Of a stretch of DNA of 64,000 nt, positions 32,200-44,846 are shown piece by piece. The DNA comes from Symbiodinium natans. Taxonomy: Eukaryota > Sar > Dinophyceae > Suessiales > Symbiodiniaceae. The translations under genes were made by a program, and so were the position numbers. Numbering within the stretch: position 1 is the first letter of the stretch; every line of letters begins with the position of its first letter. A model generated the notes under the pieces. The model was not told the DNA's origin. It worked only from the letters and a program-made list of their open reading frames with translations, and ran no database searches. The DNA lies in the NCBI GenBank assembly GCA_905221605.1, contig CAJNDS010000242.1:1-64000 (forward strand). The letters are read 5' to 3'.

Positions 32200-33131
32200 C
32201 CAACCACATGTCCATTCTGGTGAAGGACCCTGCCCTAAGCTGCTCCAGCTCAGTCAGGGTGCCAGAGGACTCAAATCCCCCCCTGCTAGTCCAGGACTTG
32301 GTCGGAAATGAGTACAAGTTGGACCTGAGCGGCTCTTTGGCCTGAACTTCCTAGTAGGATTCAAGGACTTAAGGCGCCGTTACCCCCGATTTATTTTCCC
32401 GAGGTCTGCAAACCGTCTTGGACCTGAAGAAGGCCTTGGAGCAAGCTGTGGTCGACCTTCCAGTCCCGCAGCAAAGGCTGACGCTGCTCCGCACGGAGAA
32501 AAGGCCCCCCGGAAGTTCAACAAACAAAGAGTCAGGGGGCTGGCCAGATTGCCAGATTTCTGTTGCTTTGAGTTGTTTTTGTGGTTCTTGTCCATTGCTA
32601 CCATTGCAAGTACTTCTTTGATTCTCACGACAGTTGCTACGACAGTGGCTCTCCGTACTCTTGTTGCTATGAATATACTACTGCAACAACTGCCACCTGC
32701 TAACGGCCAACTACTTGCCTTTAACTACTAACTGCTAGCTGCTAGGTACTAACTACTAGCTACTTAGCACTTGCTACTTACTACCGACGAGTGACAACTG
32801 ACTAGTGTCTACTGACTACTCACTACTCTCACTACTCTCACTACTCCCATTAGTCTCGTCACTACTCTCACTACTCTCACTAGTCACTACTTCTACGCAC
32901 TACTGCCTACACTTACTAGTTACTACGTACTACTTTCTACTTGCTACTCCCTACTTCCTACTTCCTAACTACTACTTACTGACGACTACTTGCTTACTAC
33001 CACGACACCAACAATTCTTACTTCTACCACTAGCACATGACTCGCAGCGCCGCAGGCTGGAGCCTGAGTCCCAGCAACTGGCAGCCCTGGGCTTGAAGGA
33101 TGGTGACGAGCTGGCCTCCTGGCTTTTGTAA
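32200..33131 (+). CDS. Ubiquitin-like domain protein, multi-exon
   Basis: Three exons assemble a ubiquitin-like fold. The first ends near 32335 with LLVQDLVGNEYKLDLSGS (strands 1-2). 32404-about 32495 gives LQTVLDLKKALEQAVVDLPV and PQQRLTLLRT (helix and strand 3). 33056-33131 gives LEPESQQLAALGLKDGDELA and SWLL, then a stop (last strands). V-x-D-L-K-K and P-x-x-Q-Q-R-L are the family landmarks. The C-terminus has no GG, so it is not a conjugated modifier; a UBL domain in a larger adaptor is likely. The gene starts less than 200 bases after the hydrolase, in the same direction. The donor sites of both introns look non-GT and are not resolved. Confidence 0.6.
32700..33010. repeat. Low-complexity CTA/CACTACT tract
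   Basis: About 300 bases dominated by ctact, tagcta and cactactct units, within the second intron of the ubiquitin-like gene. Confidence 0.85.
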
Positions 33132-34186
33132 GAGGTAGAAGGCGCATCTGACCCCAGCATCGTCCCCCCATGAGGCTGTTCGACGTTTTGTTAAGGCGCA
33201 CCTGTGTAGTCGCAGGTCTCGAGGAAATCGCAACCGACCCACAGAAAGGGCACATTTTGGTCGCTTCAAGTGCGGGCTTCGCTGTTGAAGGGCGTTTCTG
33301 GGGAGTGGGAGCGGCGCCGAGACACCAAACTCCATGCTCCCGCCACTGTCCTGTGCCCATGTCGGACAAAATCGTGCTCCCTCCACAGTCCGTTGCGCAT
33401 TTTGGCCAAAATCTGTGCTCCCGACTGCCGTGTGCATGTCGGCCTGAGCGGGGGTGGTCTTGGGAGCTTCCGGCCCTGGTCTTGGGCTGGTGTCATAGAA
33501 GTTTTTCGCAAACATCGCACCAGGGGCCAGATCTAAACCCTTAACGCCGATAGCGACGCGTCATTTGTGAGTGCCCCCGTGTCTAGACAAAAAGCAAGCC
33601 GGACGAGGCAGTCGTAGATGACTTGCAGGCGGTCCCAAGGGCGGGTCGGCAAGTGGACGCAAGTGTAGCTGAGAGAAGCATGGACAAGTCACAAAAGAGT
33701 CAAAGTGGTAGCTGCGAGAAAGCACGGCTCTGGCAGCAAGGATCGTAGCATGGACGTGGTTTTTCACTTGCAGCTTTTCTCGCAGCCCAGGAGTTGCAAG
33801 TCCTGTCGTGGACGGAGGCACAAGGACTCTGAGAACTGTGTTCCAGGCGAGGAGGACTGCAAACATCTTTTACACGCCTCGACGATGGTTAGGATTGCTG
33901 TTTGTAAGATCAGGGATCGTTGTGGGGCTGCAAGGCTTCTCAGGACACAGGGCGCATTTCGCGCGAGAACTCAGTCTGGTCAGTTGCGATCTCTTGCACA
34001 GAATGCCCTACAAAGTCTTGCGGTGAAGTGCCGGCAAATTTGCCAGGGCTTCCCGGCAAAGTCTTTGTGCGCGGTCAAGGCGCACATGTGAGACGAGGCC
34101 TGGAGATCTTTCGCACCAACCGAGTGGGAAAAGCCATCGTTGAGTCAGCGCACTGCGTGCCCTTTGAGCAGGCTCTCGACTCTAGA
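33132..34186. other. Stretch with a 40-base tandem repeat
   Basis: No confirmed gene. At about 33340-33455 three diverged units of about 40 bases follow each other, built on (c/g)TGCTCCC(g/t)CCAC..GTCC then TGCCCATGTCGG(a/c)CAAAAT. Several open frames in 33560-34090 have no recognisable domain. Confidence 0.5.
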
Positions 34187-34284
34187 ATTGGGATCCCCTT
34201 AAACTAACAGTCCTTAATAGTGATTTTAATAGGGGGTGCCAGGATCCCCATGAAGGACTGCTTGTAGAAGGGTGACCTTCCCAA
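34187..34284. mobile_element. Foldback element, 98 bp, with 8-bp TSD
   Basis: Ends TTGGGATCCCCTT ... ACCTTCCCAA, with an inner inverted pair CAGTCCTTAATAG / CATGAAGGACTG. It is flanked by ACTCTAGA (34179-34186) and ACTCTAGC (34285-34292), a 7/8 target duplication. The inner CAGTCC(t)TAA and TAGGGGGTGC match the element at 36803-36912. Confidence 0.75.
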
Positions 34285-35298
34285 ACTCTAGCATTTAGCT
34301 TGATGGTAGCTTTGGCTGCGGCCTTCTCTGGGCACAGCTTCATCATGCTGCACCTGCTGACACTTGCTGCAAATCATCAACTTCTTGGCTGCAAGGCGAG
34401 AGACTATCATGGAGGGTTGCCACAGTTCAAACCCAAACCAAAACCCCAAGCCCTAAACCCTCACGTTGTGCGGGTGGCGGATCAAACCGGCCTTATACAC
34501 TTCAGTTATCGATGCAGCGAGAGTGGGGGGGGGGGCAAACTCAGATGCGACCCCAATGTCACGAAGTGGTCAAGGGGTCTAAGAAAACCCCCAAAGCTAG
34601 CCCCCAAAGAAACACCAGCCGCAAGAGTCATGTCCTTCGCGAAGCACGGGGCATTCTTCAAGAGTGCTGCAACGGGTACCTCAATGGTGAGAGCCCGAAA
34701 TATCCCTGAACACTAAAGCCAACACAGTATCGCCATGGCCAAGCGTCCAGCCGCTGCCACATGTGGAAGCAAGCGACAGCGAACCAGGCACTGAGACAGC
34801 TAGGTTGCAACGGCGGCGGCGTTCAGTAGGCTGATCCTTGAGGAAGCATCAGCAGTCGTCGCTTCTCCCTAATGCACACGCCTGGTGATACATGGCGTAT
34901 GCTTTCAGGATGCATATTCCGGAAGCCCCCTCGCAGCGCGCAACCCTGAGAGGCTGGACGACAAGCCAGCAGCCTCGAGCATCTCCAGTGACAAGCGCAG
35001 CTCGACTGCAAAGAGGATCCTGTGCAAGTTGTGCAAGAGGGGGGGCCCTGGGCCCCTTTTCAGCTGCAGTCCTCTATAGGCTTCGTGCGAGATGCGAGCG
35101 AGCGTGTTTACGTGCTGCCGAGTTCTTCTTAGCTTCGAATGCCGCCGCGGTGCAGCCGTGGACCCATCGCTTGAACCGGAGGAGTTGGTGGCGAGGCCTC
35201 CGGACATGTTGGAAGAAGTGACAGCTTAGACTGGCCATTCGCGCACTTGAATCTTCAAGCATCATCAAGCATTCCCTTGGTTGGAGATAAAATTGCAG
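34285..35298. other. Stretch without a confirmed gene
   Basis: Holds one CCCTAAACCC copy near 34450. An exon-like piece at 34909-35040 (DAYSGSPLAARNPERLDDKP) follows a TTTCAG, but cannot be placed in a gene. Confidence 0.35.
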
Positions 35299-37506
35299 GT
35301 TGCTTGCGCCCTTGTCGCGAGAAGAGTTCCTGAAGCACTGCTGGGCCGAGAAGGCCGTGGCTGCACGGGGCTCAGGGATTTTTTCTCAACTCCCCAGCTT
35401 ACTTAAAGATCGCATAAAAGAAGTTCGTCCCAGTCTCGCAGAGGTGCATGGTCACCCGCGCCGTTTGGCACCCATTGCGGCTCGCTTGTCGGACTTGGAC
35501 CTGGAGGCCCAACGCCTCTTACGGTCTTGCAGTCGTAGAACACCGGCTGGTTCGTCGAAGCAGGCCATGTTGCAAGAGAGCCCGAGTGATGTGGCTGCTT
35601 GGCTGCTCTTGGCAGTACGGTAGTCATGAGTCCTGGCGGGGTCAAGCTACTGCTTCATGAGGGCAGTCGGCCCATCATCCTCAGGCAGACTAGCATGGTC
35701 AACTACTTGACAATCGACAGCACCGCTTAATAGGCATTGCAAGAATAAAGAAACAAAAAGAAACGATTTCGTATCGTACACAATGACCGGTTGGGGGATG
35801 GGGCCGAGTCTCTGCAGCTTAGGTACATGCCTGGCTCAGGGATGGCTGCTTACCTGCACTGTAGAGCACTCGTGGGTAAAGTTCTAACCAGTTGCTGCAA
35901 GAAGGCGCGCGGTCACATCCCAGCAGGTCAGACCGCAAGCAGCTCTTCGAGCTCCGTGTGGAACTCAGCCGTACGTGGTTCCATGTTGCAGTGTGTCACG
36001 TTCCCCAGGACATCTCTGGGCTGAGCTTCCTGAGCCGTTGAGACAAATGGGGGTTCCCCAAGTTAAGTAGGGAGAAATACTCCTTTTTTGAAGGAACCCC
36101 AAAGAAGGCTAATTACCCCTACTTACAAAAACTCCCAAAATGCGCCACACGCGGCCTCTCCGAGAGGCGCGCGGCGTCCGCAGCGTCGGCGTGGATGCTG
36201 CGGCCGCCCTGGGCCTCCGCGCGGCCCGAGCGGCGCTCTACTTCCGCGCCAACGAAGATTTGGAGACACGTGGGCTTTGAGATAGGGTGTTGAGTTGCAT
36301 GTGGGAATTTACGAACTAAGGGGGACCCCAGATAAAGATCCTCATCCTGACCCCAATAAGGTGCCCCCGAATACCACAAACCCCCGTAACTACGAGTCTC
36401 CAACTGTGAGCTGAGACGAGGGGTTGAGGGTGTAGGGTTTAGGGATGTTTAGGGTTTATAAGTTTAGGGTTTAGGGTTTTCCTCCTGAAGATTTGTTTGT
36501 GAGCAGCTCTAAACGATGGCCAGTTGTCAAACTGATGGTCCCGTTTTGGGTATCCAAAATAAGTGGGGGGGGGGGGGGCGCCTTAGAATAGTACGACAGG
36601 GACCCTCATTTAAAATGAGAATCTCCCAGATGTTCCCTAAACCCTAAACCTCGAAACCCCTAATCCCTAAACCGAAGCCCTAAAACCGATTGAAGAAGCT
36701 ATCGTGCACTAATAGTCATGGTAGGCTCAGCGGAAAAAGCCCTGTCCAGCAACTGAAGTCTTTTTGAGCGGACGAATAAAGTGGTTTGTGAGCCTGGGTA
36801 GTTTGGGATGTTCCCCCTTAGACGAACAGTCCCTAATGGCGATCTTGATAGGGGTGCACTATCATCCCCGTTAAGGACTGTGAGGCTGTGAGTATAAGGG
36901 GGAACATCCCAAGTTGTAGTTCTTGTGAGCCTGGTTATAGTGAAGTTGCAACCTGAACGTGTGTAAGTCTAGATCCGCGAAGTAACCCCTGCGACGTGGA
37001 TTCGCCAAAGCTGTGCAGGAGGGGGACAAAAACCCAAAAACCCTAAACCCCTCAAACCCTAAAACCCTCAAACCCTAAAGCCCTAAAACCCCAAAGCCCA
37101 GAAACCCTAAAACACCTAAACGCCCCAAAACCTCCACCGGGAAACCCTCAACCCTTCCTTTTCGGTGATTCCCAGGAACCTGCTGGTCTCTCGAATTTGC
37201 AGCGGCCTCGGCGCGGGCGCGGCCGGAATGTATCCAGGCGGGCGCCATCTGCTCCCATCTGCTCCCTAACAGGGTGCCCCGGAAAGCTATAAATGCTCAG
37301 CCAGGGTTTATTTAGGACAAGTTTAGGATTTAGGGCTTATGTACGGTTCAGGGTGCAGGGTTTAGGGTGGAGCTACGAAGGTGATGGCCGGCCCCGCGGT
37401 GAGATCGAAACCTTTGTCGCTTCGGAGGGCCACGTGACTGGCGCCTCAGCAGAATCCGGGTTGGTTTCGGCCTTCGTATGTCTTCTCCACGGCCAGTCTG
37501 CCGCTA

Positions 37507-37550
<44 letters not shown>

Positions 37551-37603
37551 ATCTATATTTATATATTTATTTATATTTAACTTTATATTTATATTTATAT
37601 TTA

Positions 37604-37637
<34 letters not shown>

Positions 37638-38469
37638 GGTTTTGTCTGTCTGCCAGGGTGGCACACTGACTTCCAGCACAACTTCACCTTCCAGCTGAGG
37701 CCGGGATCACATCAGTCTACGAGAGCACGCGATGACAGGAGCGTAGCATTTATTTATGTAGCATTTATTTATTTATTTATTTATTTATGTATATAGGTCC
37801 TTAGATACTGCACATCGTGCCAGGGGAGCCAAGCGCTGGCGCTTCAAAGCGGGGCCTGTGAAGAACAACGTCCGTGCCTTGACGCCGCACTTCCAGCCCG
37901 AGCCCGAGCTGTAGCTGGTGGTTTAGCTGGCTAGAGGTGCGTTTGGGCAAAAAGGGTGTAGGGTTAAGGGTTTAGGGTTTAGGGTTTAGGGCGGATGCCA
38001 CAACCTCGAGTTCAGAAGTGAGGACGCGTTCCAACTTCGAGCAGCAGATGAAGCTCCACCTGCTGAGCGAAGACTCCACGCACTGGAGCAATGAGGTTTT
38101 TTTTGGGGGGTAAGGTGGGCACCACTCCAATGGCTGCCTGTGCACATGACCCAGGATCCGACCCAAGCGGATTACCGGCCGCCGGACGAATTCTTTGCAG
38201 ATGCAGAAGAAGTGGAGCTGCATGAAGGGGCGGTGCTGTATCATCCCGCTGGGATTTGGCATCACGTCGAATGCTTGGGCGAGACTTGTCGAACAGTGCT
38301 GGGAGTAGCATGTCATGGGGAGTGGGCGTTATTTTTGGGAGTGGTGCCAGATGCTCACTAGCTTCGGAATCTACGCTGGCTGAAGCTGCAATCAAAAGAA
38401 ACCTGAGCCGCAGAGGAAGAGAGCATCTCCATTAATGTGTCCCTCTCCTTCGCCACCTGGGCTGATTTG
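35299..38469 (+). CDS. JmjC/cupin 2-oxoglutarate dioxygenase-like protein, multi-exon
   Basis: Exons: 35299-about 35540 (LAPLSREEFLKHCWAEKAVA, the segment before the cupin), 36184-about 36265 (AARAALYFRANEDLE), 37657-37699 (WHTDFQHNFTFQL), 37824-37910 (GAKRWRFKAGPVKNNVRALT then PHF), about 38040-38094 (NFEQQMKLHLLSEDSTHW), 38155-about 38318 (LHEGAVLYHPAGIWHHVECL), and about 38420-38469 (SINVSLSFATWADL). HTD at 37662-37670 is the iron-binding H-x-D, and the second His lies in GIWHHVE. This order matches the cupin_4/JmjC ribosomal-oxygenase type. The 37700-37823 intron has a GC donor and restores QLRGAKRW. Two foldback elements lie in or just after the gene. A further exon around 39170-39290 (KVNQRLKEAKRYLSALTAED) may complete the C-terminus. 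Confidence 0.75.
36803..36912. mobile_element. Foldback element, 110 bp, perfect 18-bp TIR
   Basis: Left end TTGGGATGTTCCCCCTTA (36803-36820) and right end TAAGGGGGAACATCCCAA (36895-36912) are perfect reverse complements. An inner pair ACAGTCCCTAATGGCGAT / CCGTTAAGGACTGT makes nearly the whole element a hairpin. Flanks TGGGTAGT and GTTGTAGT agree at five of eight bases. It lies in an intron of the JmjC gene. Confidence 0.9.
37508..37640. repeat. (TA)n microsatellite in an intron
   Basis: TA dinucleotide and TATTTA units, ending 17 bases before the JmjC exon that starts at 37657. A related ATTT run lies at 37745-37795 in the next intron. Confidence 0.95.
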
Positions 38470-38904
38470 GTGCCATGGCAGAAGGTCCTTGCGGTGGTAG
38501 CCCAGGGGGGGGCAAAGTTAGAGCTACGAAATGGAGCAAGCCTGAGCAACCCTGCCCGACTTCCGCTGCCTTCTCTTTGGCCCGTTACCCCAGGGCACTC
38601 ATGCTCTTAAGCAAGGCGCAAAATTGCTAGGTCACAGGTCCCATGTTCTCAGTCTGACAAGGAAAAGAACACACGTGGCTGAGACGTAGCCCTAAACCCT
38701 AAACCCTAAACCCTAAATCCTAAACCCTGGGTGGTGGCCTTCAGCGAACCATAGAGGCCCGAAATGCCACCAAAAGGTTGGCGACGCCATGCATCAGCTT
38801 TTCTGGGCTTCGGCCACTTTGCGACAGCCTCTGGTCGGCTTGGACCGCATGGATCCAGCACGTCGGCGCCAAGAGGAGCCTCGGACTGACTGACGCAGCA
38901 TGCT

Positions 38905-39040
38905 TTTTGGGATGTTCCCCCTCCCTTAGTATAGTCAGTAGAATCCAGAATTAGGTGTTGTCACTGCGGCAGCGGAAACGAGGGCCCAAAGCAGGGCCCA
39001 AACCTAGGGAGCTGTTAGTATAAGGGGGGTAACATCCCAA
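38905..39040. mobile_element. Foldback element, 136 bp
   Basis: Left end TTTTGGGATGTTCCCCCTC, right end TATAAGGGGGGTAACATCCC then AA. Flanks AGCATGCT (38897-38904) and GGCATGCC (39041-39048) agree at six of eight bases. Same family as 36803-36912; the interior differs. Confidence 0.8.
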
Positions 39041-41350
39041 GGCATGCCAGAGGAGGTTGTTATTGCAAAGGTCCTCGGAAGGGACGGGCCGTTGGGCTTT
39101 TTCGGCAGGCTGTTGAACATTTTAAACTGCCATGACGCAAGGATGCACGCGCTGTTGGCGCTTTGAAGATCTCGTTTTCTCAACGCAAAGTCTCCAAGGT
39201 GAACCAGCGGCTGAAGGAAGCAAAGCGGTACCTCAGCGCGTTGACGGCTGAAGACTTGCTACCCCCAGCTATGGTTGAACTGCCCAGGCGCGCATCAACG
39301 GATGGGTTTAGGGTTTGCTTCAGCAGTCCTGGGTCAAACAAGGGTTTAGGGTGTAGGGGGTTTAGGGCTTAGGGTTTAGGGCTTAGAGTTTAGGGTTTAG
39401 GGAGAAATGGCGGCATCCCAAGTGCTTGAACTGAGTGCCCTGCTTGCGCGAGGCTGCCCTCGCGCATCCACCTCGGCAAGTCGGAGCTCGGTGCTGACCT
39501 CCACGTTGCGCAGCTGGGCGAGCACTCGAGGGTTTAGTGTTTAGCGTTTAGGGTTTAGGGTTTAGGGTTTAGGGTTTAGGGTTTGAGTCCAGCCAGTAGC
39601 ACTGCAAGCCTGTGCTTTGGGCCAGCACCCACAGGAGTCCCGATGCAAAAAACGGGTTTAGGGTTAAGGGTTTCCTGGGATCTGTGGCGTCCTGCGCCAG
39701 GTGATCCCCGTAGTCGATGTATGCCATGTCAAGTTCAAGCGTAGAAACTGTGGTCTGCAGCGGGGCGGCAGCAAGCGCTTTATTCAGGCCAAGTTGAAGC
39801 ATTTGTAATTCAGTTTGGCGCATTTGAGATATTTATTCATGATATTGTTACATGTATGAACTTCATTTGAAATTCGATTCATGTTTCAAAACAAAAACTT
39901 GATTGATATGCTTATACTTCCATAGCTTGACTAATACCGTTTTATTCAATCAGTTGAATATAATGTTCTAACTTCTATCTTTAATGTGTTTTTTGAATAT
40001 AAATATCACACGCACACATGCAGAGATTAACTTTATTGTATGACCTGCATGCTGTCAATGGATCCTCGAACTGTTGCTGCAGAGTCATGTCGTATATGTA
40101 TATATATATAAAATGCATTTAGCAAGTATAGCAACAATAAGTTAAAGCATTTGTATGAATTCTGAAACTACTGACTCTGCAATTGGGTCATCTGCATACT
40201 CATCTGTAAACGCACGATGTGCTAATTCACTTGCATCTAATGCATGTTTATTTTTCTTGATCAATCACATCCAGGATATTTTTGATTGTCAATAGTGCGG
40301 CTTCATCCAGAATCAATACTTTCGTCGATTATGCTTGTGCGACATCGGCTTCAGCGTTGCCCAAGTTGCTGCCAACAGTGCTCCTCTTAGAAAAGGAAGA
40401 AGATGGCCACCATGGCCTGGCTCCTTATACCCCCGAAACCCGGAACCCGAAACCTTGAACCCTTACTGAGAGAGGTAGCCCTAGAACTACTCGCCCGGGT
40501 CGTCCGAGTGTGAGCGACGAAACGGAAGAGTATGGAGCCCTTTGGCCCCTAAACGCTAAACCCTAAACCCTAAAACTCTACGGCCCCTCAACCCTCTGGC
40601 TCCTAAGCTCCCTAAACCCTAAGGCCCCTAACCTCCCCTAAAGCCCTAAACCCTAAACCCTAAACCCAAAACCCTAACTCCTAAACCCCTAAGCCCTAAA
40701 CCCTAAACCCGCGGGGCGAAGAAAAAACCCTAAACCCTAAACCCTACGGCAGGGGTGCAGTCGCGAGGCAGACGAATTCCTTCCGCTTCGGTGCGCTCAG
40801 CAGCCTCGTGGAGCTTGTGGAACCCGACTCCGACTCTGAGGCGAGGCTTGCGGGACTCTATAGGAACCCTTTGGGGTTGTTGGGTTTAGGGTTTAGGGTT
40901 TAGGGTTTAGGGTTTAGGGTTTAGGGTTTAGGGATACAAGGGTTTAGGGTTTAGGGTTGGGGGTTTGGGGAGACTAGGCGAGAATCTCCAGAAGCCCATT
41001 GCAAAAAAGCGCTTAGGGAGAAGAAAAAAGGAGGCCCCGTCCAAGACTGCGAAGCGCTACGCCTTGCACGTCAACTTCGGCAACGAGGTCCGCTCAGAGT
41101 GTGCTCATGAAGATAATCATGCAAACGAATGAGAATGTATGAATAGGCAAACATCATAGTTTAGTATTGTAGTAGTGGTACTTATAGATCACAGGCCTCG
41201 TGCCTTCCCCAGAACAAAATTTGACCCATAGAAGCTGAAAAGGACATCGGCTCCTGGCTCCGCGTGGTGCTGGTGGCCCCGAAAGCGCTCCACCAGGCCA
41301 TGGCCTGGCTGGGGCGGCGGCAGCTCGCCGCGCGCCCGGGAGCTCAGAAA
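39041..41350. other. Unresolved stretch with telomere-like islands and exon-like pieces
   Basis: TTTAGGG islands lie at about 39350-39405, 39530-39590 and 40875-40960, and CCCTAAA islands at 40555-40760. Exon-like pieces on the plus strand include 40775-40855 (FGALSSLVELVEPDSDSEAR) and 41237-41348 (IGSWLRVVLVAPKALHQAMA). On the minus strand are 39528-39415 (LAQLRNVEVSTELRLAEVDA, faintly TFIIS N-domain like) and 39823-39690 (VSTLELDMAYIDYGDHLAQD). I cannot join them. 39830-40380 is AT-rich, with no gene seen. Confidence 0.35.
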
Positions 41351-43177
41351 ATCGGAGAATCGGAGGTCAAAAGGGTTTAGGGTTTAGGGTTTCGGGTTTA
41401 GGGTTTCGGGTTTAGGGGGCTTGGTGTGGCGCAGCAAACTATGCAGCACTCGAAGCACCCCTCCTTCATCACCCCTCCTTCGCCACTTTCGTGCTTTGTG
41501 TCGTGTGTTTTTTCTTTTTGGTGTTCGCCAGATTCCCCAGCCTTTCCAGGGTTTGAGGTGCTGAAACGCTTTTGCTTTGCTGCACGGTGGGTTGCGATGA
41601 TGTTTGTGCGTCTTCAGGGGCCTGCAAGTGCGTTGCACTCAGAATCAAAGAGATGGCCTCTGCCAAGTGGTCTCGGCAAAGCTGCAGCGAGAAGAGCCAG
41701 CTCGGATCCTCTGCAAAAGCAGATGCGGCTGCACCGAGGCATTCATACACATGGTTGCGAACAGAGAGCCTGCGTCAGAACACGATGCTAGAGAAAACCA
41801 GCAGGCTTGTGCGCAGAATGCGCAAACAAGATGGGTTATTCGAGAGTCGGGCCGAATGCCGTCAGCGAACAGGTTGGGGCAGTCGAGGAGGTGGAGGAAA
41901 CATTTTTGGGGCTCTCATTCTCAGGGGAGGCCTTTTTTTTTAGGAGGAGACGCGAGCAGTCTCAAGTGGCACGTCAAGGGGAGAACCAACCAGCACACCG
42001 CATTCGGCTACGTGCTCGGCGGTAGCGGGTTGAGCACCATGAGGTGCCCAAAAAGCCCCCGCTCCGAGTCACTTCACGGCTAAGGAGCGGCCAGCTACGG
42101 GTTCCTGTGTGCATACCATGCTCTTCCCTGAAATCTTGCAGCGTGGCAGGAGCTGCTCAGCGCCTCAAAGTCCAGCTGGGCACAAGTGTCAAGGCGGAAA
42201 CAACCGGAAGATTTCTGCTTGAATTGCTCGATTGCACCCAGACTGGGGCTAGTGACTAGTGCAGGCTGCTTCGCGTGCGGAGCTCAGCGGCAGAAACAAC
42301 CATGTGGTTCCTGTAGCTTTAGGCTTCCGGTGGGTTTTGCGCCGCTTGATGCTGCAAGCCTATTAGATCCGTGCAGAGGTGCTGCGATACTGTGGCTACA
42401 TCCATCTCGAGAAGTGAGCGTGAGATGCGTCATCGCATGCCAGTCCCCACGAGCCACGTAGGCAAGGCGCCCCCGGGCCCATCCGCACCGCGTGCCAACA
42501 TCAGCCTGTGACCAGCGAACGCGGTTGGCCGTTGCCTGATCATCCACGAGGACGCAGATCTGCAGCGCGCCAGTGGCGCGGCAAGAAAAAGTCGTGCAAG
42601 CTTGCTGCCGTGAGACATCGTCAGACAGACTTGTTCTGCCACGCCTGCCTTTCCAATTATTTCTTGCAGCCTGAGCAGGGGCGACCATGACCTGACCTAG
42701 CATGGAAGATCGCATATATGCATCCTGGTTGGGGGCCCGTACTTCTTTTGGTGCAGTCCCTTTCGGGGCAGCCTTCTGGATCTAGGAACATAGGAGCTTG
42801 AGCAGGCTGGATTCCACTGTGTTTGGAGAGAAGGCGATCCGTAAGGTGTAAGCCCAGAACGCCGGTAAGACACCGAGGAGGGGAGAACTGTTCTGAGTCC
42901 ACAGGGCGAATAGCTCTTCCTCAGAAGCGCTCTTGAAGGGTTTTGGGGGTTTGGGGGTATGATGAAACACCACACAGTTGCCCAAATCCGGCCGTGCCTA
43001 TCTGCGCCTTCTCAAGCTTCTGTGGGGGGCCGGGCGTCTCTGGGCGCCAGGCTCGGGGGGGCGATGGGGCACGGGCCTCGGAAGTAGCTTTGCCCGCGTC
43101 ACTTCAGCATTTGCATAGAGCCCCGGCCCCTTAGGTCAGGAGGCTCCACAGACTCGAAGAAGAAAGGCCATATTGCT
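41351..43177. other. Unresolved GC-rich stretch
   Basis: TTTAGGG-type text at 41375-41420. Several overlapping open frames on both strands (for example 41750-41469 minus, FAEDPSWLFSLQLCRDHLAE, and 41604-42083 plus) look partly protein-like, but none shows a recognisable domain. Confidence 0.35.
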
Positions 43178-43360
43178 CTGCACTTTTTTTTTGGAAGGCG
43201 CTTGCGTTCCCCTGACAAGGTGTTCAAGTACTTATCGCCAGGTGAAGACAAGTACAAGCCCGAGGAGCCACCGGAGCCCACTGCGAGCACGGACGCCGGG
43301 GCGGTGGTCAAGCCACGACGTTTGAAAAAGGCGCGCAAAGAGGGCACATGCAGCTCATGA
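43178..43360 (+). CDS. Possible terminal exon, Lys-rich C-terminus
   Basis: After a T-rich run the frame reads RRLRSPDKVFKYLSPGEDKY then KPEEPPEPTASTDAGAVVKP and a basic end with stop at 43358-43360. SPDKVFKYL recalls the start of the EF-hand region in mitochondrial uptake (MICU) proteins, but the rest does not follow, so I only call it a C-terminal exon of an unknown gene. Confidence 0.35.
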   Translation: MHFFFGRRLRSPDKVFKYLSPGEDKYKPEEPPEPTASTDAGAVVKPRRLKKARKEGTCSS

Positions 43361-44781
43361 GGGAGTCAAGATGGTATGTATATGTATATATGCTAGGGAA
43401 CCAGAACACTGGCATCTCTTAGGGTGGTAAACCAGGTTTCTGTTGAGAAATCAAGGGCACGCCAGAGCTTCGGTGTCTACGCTTCTGCTTGGGGTCTCAT
43501 CCCTGGGTCTACGCTGTTCTGCGCCCTAATTTCGTGTCCTTGCATGGGGTCGGTACCGCTGCGGTTTTCCTTGGGGCAATTGCGGGTTTCTTTGGGGCAA
43601 TTGCGGTTTCTTTGGGGTGTTGAGCCTTGTGCAGTGCTCATCGTCCTGTGGGTAATATGCACTCATCGTAATGATGGTAATCATAAATTCCAAAATATAA
43701 TATGTATGTATATAGAAGTATATATACATATATGTGTGTATATGTGTGTGCATCCGAAGATTTCAGGAGCCTTTTTTGCCGCCACAGAACGTTGAGAGTG
43801 TGGGCAGTCGAGCTCTGTGCTGTCGTTGGCTGTCTTGAGCTGCATTGTCAAAGGCTGCCACTCGAGCGCGGCTCGAGGACCCCTCGGCAAGCGCTTTGGA
43901 GGGGATTCCATGAAAGTGGGAGCCCTGAACCCTAAACCCTAAACCTGCAGAGAGTGCAGCAACTCGCGGCTTGCTTAGCAGCTCTGAGCGGTGGTGGCAT
44001 CTTGATGTGCAGGAGCGCAGCAACTCTCCACGTGACCTGATTGCTTTTGGCTGCGGGTCTTGCAGTGCAGTGGCACGGCATCTAGCACTACCCAGCGTTG
44101 CCCCTTCAACCAACACGGCCCCATAACAAGATTGCACAAGATTACTGGGGTACATGGCAACAAAAGATTTAGAAAGCGAAAGGCAAGAGAGAGCGAGTCT
44201 AGAAGCGCAACCTGAGGTCCCCCAGACGGGGCAGACAAGGAGCCAGCAGTTCCGGTCACAGAGGCGGAAGTTCAGAGCTGGCAAAAAGCTCTTCATATAC
44301 ATACATATATGTGTATATAGATTTATGAATATGACTGTATATATATATATATGTTTCCGTGGTGTTCTCTTGCCATGGTGCCAGGTGCGTCCATGTGACT
44401 GCTGTGGCGAGACGCGAAAGACCACAAACTTTTCCCAAGGTGTGGATGTGCTGGGCTCGGCACACCCCAAACATCCCCCCCAACACCCTCGAGGGGACCA
44501 CCAATGCGCTTGTAGCCTTTGCGGTGCAGACTCCAAAGTCTTGGCTGAACGTTTGTGCAACTGAGTCCCAATGGCTTTGTGCAGCTTGTCAGCTCACCAA
44601 TGGAGGCGCGGCGGTCCCTGGTAAAGGTTGAATTGCCCGCAAGAGAAAACAGCCGATGATAGATAGATGGATAGATATATATATATATATATACACATAC
44701 ATACATACGTACATACAGTCATACATACATACATACATACATACATACATACATACAGTTATACATACATACAGTCATACA

Positions 44782-44846
<65 letters not shown>

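Noticed and set aside
39415-39528. TFIIS N-terminal domain exon on the minus strand
   Set aside because: LAQLRNVEVSTELRL fits only the first half of that domain; no continuation was found, and neighbouring host genes are on the other strand.
43178-43360. MICU-type calcium uptake protein
   Set aside because: Only SPDKVFKYL resembles the family; no EF-hand or other exon was found.
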